Assembly (NCBI GenBank): GCA_018343915.1
Contig: JABRWF010000007.1
Location: 2,418,001-2,482,000 of the forward strand
Direction of reading: 5' to 3'
Origin: Agroathelia rolfsii
Lineage: Eukaryota; Basidiomycota; Agaricomycetes; Amylocorticiales; Amylocorticiaceae
Length of the DNA stretch: 64,000 nucleotides
The notes below the pieces were generated by a model, which was not told the origin of the DNA, searched no databases, and saw only the letters and a list, made by a program, of their open reading frames with translations. How positions within the stretch are numbered: the stretch's first letter is position 1; every line of letters begins with the position of its first letter. Made by a program: the position numbers and the translations under genes. Below, piece by piece: positions 39,351-48,821 of this stretch.

Positions 39351-40165
39351 TTATCCAACCACGCCAGAAGCAGTAATCTCCACCTTGCCACTGGTCTTTC
39401 CAGAAGCAGAGCCTACGTTCTCAATAGCCTTGACGACATCCATGCCCTCAGCAACTTCACCGAACACGACGTGGTTACCGTCGAGCCAGGAGGTGACGAC
39501 AGTGGTGATGAAGAACTGGGAGCCGTTCGTGTTGGGACCAGCGTTGGCCATGGAGAGCAGACCAGGGCGGTCGTGCTTCAGTGCAAAGTTCTCGTCTGTA
39601 AGAAGGAAAAAAAAAAAAGTTTGAGCTGCAGTCACCCAAATAACAATAAATAAAAGAGGTATTCACCAGGAAACTTGGCGCCGTAGATGGAGCGGCCACC
39701 GGTACCGTTATGACGCGTAAAGTCACCACCCTGGAGCATGAACTACACACGCGTAGCACATAGACCATCGTTAGATTTGGAAAGCACGCATAATGAATGG
39801 CGGAAGAAACACACGTTAGGGATGACACGGTGGAAACTGCTGCCAGCGTAGCCAAAACCGTGCTCGCCCGTGGCGAGCTCGCGGAAGTTCTTTGCTGTCT
39901 TGGGCACGGTCTCGTCAAATAGCTTGAAGACGATGCGACCGGTGGGCTTTGAGTTGATGGCAACGTCGAACTATATAGAATGGATGGTGTAAGTCAAATT
40001 CCTGGGACGGTTTCATGGTCATTGTCGAAACATACAAAGACGTTCTTGTTACTGTTAATTGGTACCGCGTCATTGAGAAGAATTCGCGTGGGTTATAGGA
40101 TAGAGGTGAACTTACGCGGCAGAGGCAGCAGTGCTTGAGAGCCTTTTGAAGATGGTGGATGCCAT
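39351..40165 (-). CDS. Cyclophilin-type peptidyl-prolyl isomerase, probably mitochondrial
   Basis: The 180-residue protein is encoded in five exons. The first, 40165-40116, encodes [16 protein letters not shown], a Ser/Ala/Arg/Lys N-terminus without acidic residues that resembles a mitochondrial presequence. A 16-nt exon (40051-40036) gives ANKNVF, leading into [18 protein letters not shown]. Active-site residues are all visible: Arg in [17 protein letters not shown], Gln/Phe in NGSQFFIT, Trp in [11 protein letters not shown] and the final GKVEITASG. It catalyses prolyl isomerisation and is expected to bind cyclosporin because the Trp is present. Stop is TAA at 39351-39353. A cytosolic form could arise from another start, so the compartment is an inference. 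Confidence 0.92.
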
Positions 40166-40557
40166 GACGAATAGAGGAATACAAGTTAGTACTGAGAATG
40201 GGAGGAAGGTGAGAGTATGCGTTCAAGCCAGCGGGCACTAGCAGTCCGTGCTACAATTAGCCGTCTGCTTCCGTCGCTGCTCATTTCGGATTCAAATTTC
40301 CAGTGGCAGTGTCAGTCCGGGCAGTTCTGTACTGTAAATAAGGGGAGGTTCGATTGATATTTTATAATTAGTAAATCTAATGATGCAAAGGACTTCTACA
40401 TAGACCCAGTAATAATAAGATACAGGTTCCAGACAGGTGATCCCACATTGCCTATGCCGAAGGACGACAACGCAAAGCATTTCAAGCGAACGCAGCGGCA
40501 TCTACCCGGTATGGGAGACTGACACTGGACGAGCACGAGCATATTAGGTGCTATACA
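40166..40557. other. Intergenic: cyclophilin promoter and OMA1 3' UTR
   Basis: Both neighbours are on the minus strand. This 392-bp spacer should contain the cyclophilin promoter and the end of the OMA1-like transcript. No conserved frame is visible. Confidence 0.5.
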
Positions 40558-42396
40558 CTACCACTTATCCACCAGCACCTCGTCTTGTGCATTACCGGTT
40601 CCTATTACCTCATGACTGGCTTCCAAGACTCTCTGTCGTTCTGCTACCCCGCCGCCAGGACGCTTGTCGTTCCAAAGCGATTTGAACGAGCCTGAATCGT
40701 CCGATGCGCCGTGCAAACCCACCGCACTCAAAAATCCTGGGACCTGTTCCGAAGTCTCACTGCACCTAGGGCTTGCGGCCTTGATGGAATATGCCTCGGG
40801 GATAGCTTCTCTGATGCGCTAACGGAGGAGGGTGATAAGTTATGAAAGTCTGCTCCTAAAACATAGGGGGAAATAGCTGCAGCCAAAGACTTACTTGAAT
40901 ACGAACGTCTGACGCAGGATGGGTCTCTAAAAGCGATAAAAAGTAAGAGCGATAGCCTGCTGCTGCTGCAAGTCGGGTTTGCATTCTAGAGACAAATTAA
41001 GCAAGTGTGTTTATATATATATATAAGATAGTTGACGTACTGTACGGCCTCATTTGGGTCATAACACGCCTTTGCTGCTAGCCGCAATCCAATAGCATCC
41101 GCTACAAGCCGATTGTAAGAGTCAGCCCAAAAAAAACACGGTCGCCGAATCTTACCTTCCATTTCCTTCTTTCGCGAATTGGGCAATGACATGAACAGAT
41201 TCAAAATAACACCAGCAAAATCGATTCCAAGGGTAATATTTATAAGGAGAGCAAGAGTAGTAGCCACTTTCACAGCAGAGTAGCTCTCTGCTGAGTGGCG
41301 TGCAGCTAAATGACGCATGTGAGCCAAAGTGCTTTAGGAGTGAAAAGCGGCGACAAACCTGCATGAGCGATTTCTGGGAAACAATCGAAACATCAGTATT
41401 CATATAGTCGGGATAAGGAGAAATGTGCTGACTGACCATGTCCCAAAACTGCCGCTAGACCCTGCTCGTCCTTACATACAGGCAAAATGCCCGTGTATAC
41501 TATTATATTACCTGATTGTGTGTCATTAGTTCAATAGGTTCGAAGTGAAGTTATTCCCTAACTTACGCAACGCTGCTGCTGCATTAATAGTTTTCTTATC
41601 ATCCACCACAGTGAGCGTCCATTGTGGGACACCACCGGCCGCCAGATGTCCCTCTGGGTCATGCAACGACGGACCTCCCAACCCTATACCCGTAAGTGGT
41701 CCGATGGTTTGCTCATCCTTGAGAACACCGAGATCATTCGCTTCAAGGATGCGCGAAACAACACGGCGAATATGACGATGAAGCACATGATTCGGAGGGA
41801 GTATCTTGCCGTTGTTTTCTTGTAAAATTTCGACATAGGCAGCTTCTTGCATCTATAATGTCATGTTTATCGTATTAGCATCCTCTAATGATGAAAACGG
41901 TCATGGGACTTGGAAGAAGTAGCTCACTTTTAGCTCCATGCGGGGGGATACGTCCATAAATCTCCAGCGACCCGTTTGTGGAACACGTTCTAGACTATTA
42001 TCAAGTCATCAGCAGCGAATACAGAAAGGCAAATAAGATATGTGCGAAAAAAAAAACTGACTGAACGACGTAGTACAATCCACCGAGTACCACGAGGCCA
42101 ATGGCCACCTTTTCCACTACCTCTCGTTTCCTATCTTCATTGGATTTCTTGGGATCAAACCCTCTTCCCCTGCTAGGTCCCTCGCCAAAACGAACGTATT
42201 GCACATGTCGGGGAGGTGACGAGGACAGATGGCGCAACTTGAGGCCCAAGTTGAGATTGCCGGTGAACCGAGGATCGCGCGCCAGTGTTGGTAATATTGC
42301 ATTACGACGACAGGTAGACGAGATTAAAGTCCCAGGCTGAGTAGGCGAGATGCGGCTACGACAGGCGCGAAGGCCCAGCTGACGGAGGGCGTTCAT
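40558..42396 (-). CDS. OMA1: OMA1-like M48 metalloprotease of the mitochondrial inner membrane
   Basis: The N-terminus (MNALRQLGLRACRSRISPTQ) is Arg-rich and lacks acidic residues, as in a mitochondrial presequence. A membrane helix follows (VAIGLVVLGGLYYVV, residues ~92-107). The peptidase part reads INAAAALRNIIVYTGILPVC, LAAVLGH-EIAHA-AARHSAES with the zinc motif HEIAH, and EMEADAIGLRLAAKACYDP with the third zinc ligand Glu. The end is DEVLVDKW with TAG at 40558-40560. The HEXXH motif is spread over three exons, the middle one only 15 nt (41373-41359). OMA1 degrades inner-membrane proteins under stress. The C-terminal ~70 residues are low-complexity. The total is roughly 430 residues, longer than yeast Oma1 (345). 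Identification by motifs is strong. Confidence 0.9.
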
Positions 42397-43092
42397 AGGA
42401 TACTAGCAAGAGGCAATGGCTCTGATGACGCATTCGGCAAGTTGCAAGTGCATGGCAATACACACTTCCGGGGTCTTGCATTGACTATCACGTGAGTTGC
42501 TGGCAGCCACAATTATCGTGTTCATGATCGACGCCCCAAAAAAGGAAGTTTGTTCTACTGTCAGTCCTACAAGGGGCTGCATGGTGTACTACAATATAAC
42601 CCCTTTCATTAATGCGCTAGGAGCAATACCTGAAACTCTTTTATGCATACATATACAGCATGCAATCATAGAAGTTTGATTCAGTTTGGGTACTATATAG
42701 CGTTATCTTGGAATACTCTAGTTAAAACAGGTTCAAAAATTATTAAGGAGTTAATGTTTGGACATATGCATATAAAGTATATATACAAAGAATACCCGAT
42801 ATAGTTTGGCCGACCGAGCCATTATATATTTCCACAAAGGCAACAATAGGTTATCAATAGAAACAGAAGGATATGATCAATAAATGGAAGTTGGCCAATA
42901 TAATATAAGTATAGAGAGCAAGAACAAAAGTCATGTAATAGACTATTCCCCGCCTCCTAAGGAATTGTCTGTGTAACATCACGCTATAGCAAACGATTCC
43001 ATTAGCAGGAAGGTATAACGGCTACATGGCATAAATGCTCTAACGGTACTTGAAAAGTTCAAAAAACAAATGCAAGTATTCAAGGAATTTAT
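42397..43092. other. Intergenic: OMA1 promoter and DUF262-gene 3' UTR
   Basis: This 696-bp AT-rich stretch lies between two minus-strand genes. Short open frames show no domain. No repeat or RNA gene was recognised. Confidence 0.5.
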
Positions 43093-45520
43093 TTAGCGCC
43101 GGTCCTGCCAGCTGCTTCTGTTGCTGTACCGTGGTGGAAGTCCGGAACCACTATTTCGGGAATCCATGCGGTTGTCTCGATAGTCCCTATCGTAGCGGTA
43201 ATCTCGATCCCGGTCACGACTGCTACTGCCAGTATGCCCGCTACTGTATCCCGTTGGGCGATCTAGCTCGCGGTTGACAGAGCCTATCAAGTATCGGCCC
43301 GAGAGTGATGCACTAGACTTGTTATGTGTATCTCGGTCTCGGTCGTATGAAGAATCTCCGTTATCTACAAAACTAGCCCGGTTTTTGACATACATTCCCT
43401 CCAGGTATGTTGCCGGTGGAGATGGTTGTGAAATAGGTGAAAGTGGTGCGGCCGGTGTATAGTTAGGCTGCTCCAATGATGATTCTTGTGCTAACGAGGC
43501 TTTCGATATACTCTCATGTGTGGCGCGTAGAGCTGCAAGACGGCCCGTTCCGCCGTTCGAGATGGGGAATTGAGATGTGGTGGCCGAGGGGGGTGGGGTA
43601 GGTTGCAAGATTGGGTCAGGTTCGGGTTCCTTCTTTGTAGGTATAGGGGAGCCAGATTTTGATTTCTTGGTCTCTGAAATAGGTTGCACTATAGTCTTCT
43701 TTGTCTTTGGTGGCTCAGGTTTAGGGTCCTCCTCCTCATCCTTTGATCTTTTCCTTTTCGGAGCAGCGGGAATAGCAGGAGTAGTAGACAACGAAGATGA
43801 AGCGCTTGGGCCAGCTCCTGGGAGTTTAGAAGGTTTAATCTCTTTGATGTATATTAACATCGTTTTTCCCACTTTGCTGTTCATTCGTATGTCAACATGT
43901 TCTAGCCTAACATCAGCTCTAAGGCCAGCAATGCCTTTACTGAGCTGTTCAAGCGAACATTTGTCCTTGTAGACTCCGATAAGAAGACATGTATGTATCA
44001 CTTCCACAGGAGACATGCGATTTGGCTTCTTGAAGAACTCGTTAAGCCTTTTGTCTTTGCTTAAACGAATGAGAATCTCGAAAGTTTCGTTAACCTGAGT
44101 AACGAGACTTTGAGGTACATCCTTGGTTTGATCCAGCCATTTCTCAAGCTGAATAATTGAAACCATGGCAGTACTAGGATAGGCATCCAAGGCATACACA
44201 ATTTGGCCTAGGATACGGAAATCGGCGCCACGACTAGTATCCCATTCGATGACATCATTGTTCAGTAAGCCTTCCACGAGATATTTCTGGATAAGCTGGC
44301 GAATGAAATTGGCACGAGGTGAACTGATGGCCTGAAGTTTTTCTATAAAGAGAGTTGGCAGGATTCTCCGGCGGGAAATTAATGATGTCGTTACCTGCAG
44401 GTGTAAGAGCCATGCCTAGCTGGACACGCTGGAAAATTTCCCGTTCGTCGTCTCCTGAGATAACGGCGCAAGATTTGTATCATAACTATCTTTCTTCGGG
44501 AAAGAGTAGTACAAACCTGTGATGTCTTGATATTCCACGCAAACAATCTGCTTGTTGGCGAATATACCTATTGCAAAAACATAAGCCGATACTTCCAAGT
44601 ATAATGCGCGTATATCTTACGTCTATAATGCTCCGGTAGAAGGGTTTTGCGTGCGCCCTTTGTACCTACGTCCTTGTACCAGTATTTGTCATTGCTCATC
44701 CTAAACTGAAGTCAGAACCCGTATCTCATAATAAACAAGGAAACCTTACGGATCCTTATCTATAAAAATTATCAGTTTTAGTCAATGCTCCTGCTTAGAA
44801 GTGAACAACAAACGCACGCCATATCTAGATACAAAAAAACCTCATAAGCCATGTTTCTTTCAAGATGTGGAAGAGCATAACTTACCATGCCGTCCATGAA
44901 TCTAGACCACACAATACAATGCATATTAGAGACCGACCTCTTGCACCTATAGAAGAAACCATACCTCTGTATCGATGTGAGTCTTTGCTTTCCGTCTACG
45001 CAAATCCGAGATTCCGAGCCATCATCATTCATCTTAACCACTATTGAGTAGATCAGCATATCAGACGGCCACCAATGTCTTGCTAAACATCACTACAACT
45101 GACCAAAGATGACAGGTGGGATATAGAAATTACGGAAAATCGAATCAATTAGGCCGATTTGTTTCGAATCAGGCCATACAACACCTTGAGGATGTTTAGG
45201 ACTGTCTGATAGGAGGATAGTAGCCCAGGATGGGCAACCGGTGTGACTGACCTCTCTGGTATTCTGGGTCCAGATCAATGTCTGCCGAGACAATTTGTTC
45301 TGTACACGTAACAACTGTACATCAAACCTAGCCTACTAGAAGCTAACTATTGATTACCATATAGTGCCTGTGCTGTATAAGTTGTGGCCCGGGGAGGCTT
45401 TAGGGCATTATGGATTTTGTAAGTCCCCTTGGGTTCATTAGTCTTCGACTTCTTTTTCCTGTTCGATGGGACATAGTCCAAGTCGTCGATGTCCGTCATG
45501 CTGGATTCATCGGAAAGCAT
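43093..45520 (-). CDS. DUF262 (GmrSD N-terminal-like) domain protein with Arg/Asp/Ser-rich tail
   Basis: The rebuilt protein is about 620 residues. The start ATG at 45520 gives MLSDESSMTDIDDLDYVPSN with basic KKKSK. The DUF262 core follows: DIDLDPEYQRGVVWPDSKQ, LIDSIFRNFYIPPVIF, RICVDGKQRLTSIQR, FMDGMIWHKDP, NKQIVCVEYQDIT and DEREIFQRVQLGMALTPAEK. A helical region reaches residue ~340. The C-terminal half is low-complexity, with KRKRSKDEEE and many RDRD/RYD dipeptides, resembling SR-type nuclear RNA-binding tails. The DGKQR motif corresponds to the conserved D-G-x-Q-R of the bacterial GmrS/ParB-like nucleotide-binding domain. Its function in fungi is not known to me. Exons of 16, 7 and 10 nt (44901-44886, 44824-44818, 44759-44750) are needed for FMDGMIWHKDP. 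Stop is TAA at 43093. Confidence 0.85.
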
Positions 45521-45904
45521 TTTGGATTACACAAAAGCTGGTTATCTACTAGAGAGAGAGAGAGAGGGGGGGGGGAGATGGTTGTTGAGGTTAGAACACG
45601 ATTGTACCACACGTCTACCTCGTGGTCGTTGCAGTCTGAAACTGGCAAGCCGCGTCACAGAGCATTGCAGTGACAATAGCCCAGGGCGTGTGTATACAGC
45701 CACAAACTAACACAACTCGGACAACTATCCTGATTAGCGCTTCATAGCGCCTCTTCTAACCGCCATCATCAGCCAACAACATAACGATTCGTCCATATCA
45801 ACCCGTGATCACGTTTTTTTATTATTCCTTTCCTGCCGGAGACCCTGCTCTCAAACTTCTGCAAATAAACTCTAACGGCTTTTCCGCAATCGAACGACTC
45901 TGAA
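45521..45904. promoter_or_regulatory. Divergent promoter between the DUF262 gene and MAD1
   Basis: The two start codons are 384 bp apart. On the minus strand a C-run plus (CT)n tract ends in a TAG acceptor at 45549-45551, only 29 nt before the DUF262 ATG. This suggests a 5' UTR intron, but it is inferred from sequence only. Confidence 0.45.
45551..45575 (+). repeat. (AG)n followed by a G run
   Basis: Eight AG units run directly into ten G. Read on the minus strand this is a long polypyrimidine tract in front of a TAG trinucleotide. Confidence 0.9.
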
Positions 45905-48400
45905 ATGAACAAGCATGGTCCTTCAAAGCCCTCTTCACGTTTGACAACCTCTATGCGCTCTTCAGCCATTAAACGCGACTCTTTACAGGCTGAGCTAGAA
46001 CGGGGTAAATATATCAATGCCTAAGACTCCATAGTTTCTCATCCAAACGACATGTCTCAGATCCTCAGCTATCTACAGCGAAAAGACAGCAGCGCTCGCA
46101 GGCCCTGTCATCTCACATGGCCACAGCCTCACTGGAGAGGCAATTGCTCACCGCTCAGACTGCTCGTACTGAGATGGAATCCAAACTACGAGAGAAAGAG
46201 GCGCTCATTGAGAAACTCGAACGGGATCGACGCTGGCTAGCGGAACGCGAGAAGGCTGCTAACGAAGAAAAGGACAAAAGTCGGGCAGAGAACGATGAGA
46301 GCAAAGCAAGTTGTGGCGTTGATATGATATAAGCATTGTCACCCTGTGCTCATCGTGCGTCTCTTTTTCTGTTTAGCGCAAACATGAGCATGAATTGCGT
46401 GTCCTTCGAAACTCAAAGGCTGCTTTGCAACAACAGCATGCCGAACTGGAAGATGCGCATTCGGCTTTATCCCGAAAGTCCTCGCAGACCATTGCCACCC
46501 TGAAATCCCAACTTTCCCAGCAAACTAAACAATATACGTCCATCGAAACGAAAACGGCGGAGTTGGCTCAGCTGGCGGAGGAGCGGGGCAGAATGATCCG
46601 ACGGCTCCAAGAAAAGATTGAAGAGCTGACAGAGAAGGAGAAAAATAGCACCAAGGAGGCTATTGACAGCCATAATTGGAGCGTAGTGAGGGAGGAGCTG
46701 CAACGCCAGGCCGAATACCTCAGAAAACTCGAAATCACGAATGCGAAGCAAAACGCGGAACTTATCTCGCTACGGGATCGACAAACAAGCGTCGAGGTAC
46801 TCAGGGAGGAGAAAAGGTCACTAGAAAACAAACTACGTGACTTCGACCAAATGAGGGACCAGGTCCATATGCTGGAAGCCGAGCTGGAGACTTGTCGACG
46901 GGACCGGGACGAATGGTTTGCTCTTTCATTCTCGAACACGCCTTCCCTTCTCTTCGTCTCACAATCTGCATAGGGAAGATAAAGTGGCCAACATGTCCAC
47001 GTTTGTTCCCGATGATGAGGAAGTTGCTGAACTTCGATCCGCTCATACCCAGCTGCTGGAAGAAAACAGTGCAACCATTGCACTTCTTCGCAGCCGGGAT
47101 GAGGAGCTCGCCGATGTTAAAGAAAAGAACGAAGCTCTACGTTCATCATTAGATAGTCTGCAAGATAATCTACGACTCGAAAAGGAACGGTCTACTCGAC
47201 ATGAACATGCTGCTGCACTGGCCTCGCGTGAGGTTTCGTTCCTCAAAGCACTAGTGGTACGACTAGCTATTATCCCGCCAAAGGGCTGCAAGTACAGATA
47301 TGAATTCTTATCTTTGTGTTAGGCTAGCTTCTCAGCAGAAGAGGCTTCTTCTGGTACGGTCCAGGTTGATGCTGTAAAGAGTCAACGGATACAAGAGCTT
47401 GAATCCTTGGTCGAGGACCATAAATCTATGAACCAAACTCTTCAAAAAGAGCTTGACGCTCACACCAGCGAAGCTATAGAGTATGGCGCTGGACGTCCTC
47501 GTAAAGAGATTGTTGAGGAGCTAGAGAGTTTACGCAAGCAAGCAGCAGAAGCTCAAACAGGTTTGCTTCTTCTTACTATCCTTGTCATCTATCAACTGAA
47601 CCTTTATTAGCGCTCAAGGAGGCAGAGACGTCTATCGAGGGTTATGAAGAACGTATTGACGAACTAGAGCAAGAGCTCCACGACCTTCAGGGCGATGTCA
47701 TTTCCGGCAATCACCTGCCACCTGGTGTACGTGTTCTTTCTATGAAGGAAAACCCCGCGCAACAGTGGGCGGATCTGAGCAAGGCGGCGATGGATCAGCT
47801 GCGAGGCGAGAATCAAGCACTGCTTGAGCGCTTGGCCGAGCTGGAGAAGAACGGCGTACGAAGCGAGGGCGGCTCTGATAGGGCGGACCTTGTTCCTCGA
47901 GAGAGCTGGGAGATATTGAAGCAGGAGAAGGAGACATTGGAGTCTACGGTTAGGGACAAGGAAAAGAGGCTGCTAAGATTGCAACAGGTTACTCTCCTCT
48001 GCTTTCCCTTTTTTCTTGTCTTGGAATATAGTGACGAACGCTTGGTTTACTTTAGGTCTTTGGTGCCAAGAGTGCAGAGTTCCGGGAAGCCATTGCCTCC
48101 ATCCTAGGCCTCAAGCTTGCGTTCTATCCGAACGGCCAAGTCCGTGTCACATCAATATTCGATCTCGATGCATCCTTCATTTTCCAGCCTACGTCGCAAC
48201 ACCATAGTTCTGATGGTGCGGGTGGGGACGGTATGAAAATGCAGCTCGTCGCCCAGGGCGAAGGCGGCCCACAAGACCTGCCTCAGATGCTGTACCATTG
48301 GGTGGAAAAGGAACAGTGCATACCCGGTTTCATGGCGAGTGTCACTCTGGAGTGCTACGATAAGATGAAGCGCGAAGAGGCGCTGGCCGAGGAAGAGTAA
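45905..48400 (+). CDS. MAD1: Mad1 spindle assembly checkpoint protein
   Basis: The gene encodes about 700 residues in seven exons. After a basic N-terminus (MNKHGPSKPSSRLTTS) nearly the whole protein is heptad-rich coiled coil from residue ~45 to ~560, for example SLERQLLTAQTARTEM, EERGRMIRRLQEKIEELTEK and YEERIDELEQELHDLQG. The C-terminal globular domain begins FREAIASILGLKLAFYPNGQ, followed by VRVTSIF, and includes HWVEKEQCIPGFMASVTLE. This is the Mad1 RWD-like fold that contacts Bub1. The intron after RRDRDEW splits a Trp codon. Mad1 tethers Mad2 at unattached kinetochores and nuclear pores. I did not locate a clear Mad2-interaction motif, which would be expected near residues 480-520. The C-terminal match makes the call secure; other coiled-coil proteins lack this domain. 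Confidence 0.9.
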
Positions 48401-48821
48401 CGACGATTGACGCGATCCTATATTGCCGTCGACTTATGGGCGACGGACTGGGCACGATTGTTTTGTTCCTTGTATGATTAGTATTCGAGTAACTTTTCCC
48501 TTATTAATCAGACATTATATATGCATGGATGAAGTGCGTTCAAGTTGGTAAGAATGCTCGACCTTCGCTCTATTTCTAGTTCAAGCTATAACCATAATAG
48601 CTTACCAAGTATTATTGCGATTCGATTTATTCCATAAACATGAGCATTTCATATCAAGGTCGCTTAGCGTTCAAAATTCGACTAGGTGTGCAGTTGCTTG
48701 TATACCAACTCTCTTGACAAGTTACCCTTTTCGAGTATTACATTATACAGACTGGAACGTCATGAGGCCCTTCGTGTGTCTACTTCCTTCAGGTCGCCCG
48801 GTTCATCTACACTCACTCGTC
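48401..48821. other. Intergenic: MAD1 3' UTR and promoter of the FCP1-domain gene
   Basis: This 421-bp stretch has an open frame running into the downstream gene, but the only upstream in-frame ATG (48762) encodes sequence unlike the rest of the protein. I treat it as 5' UTR and promoter. Confidence 0.5.

Noticed and set aside
48615..48821. N-terminal extension of the FCP1-domain protein
   Set aside because: The frame begins at a TTG, and the translated stretch is unlike the Arg/Ser/Tyr-rich protein that starts at the ATG 48822.
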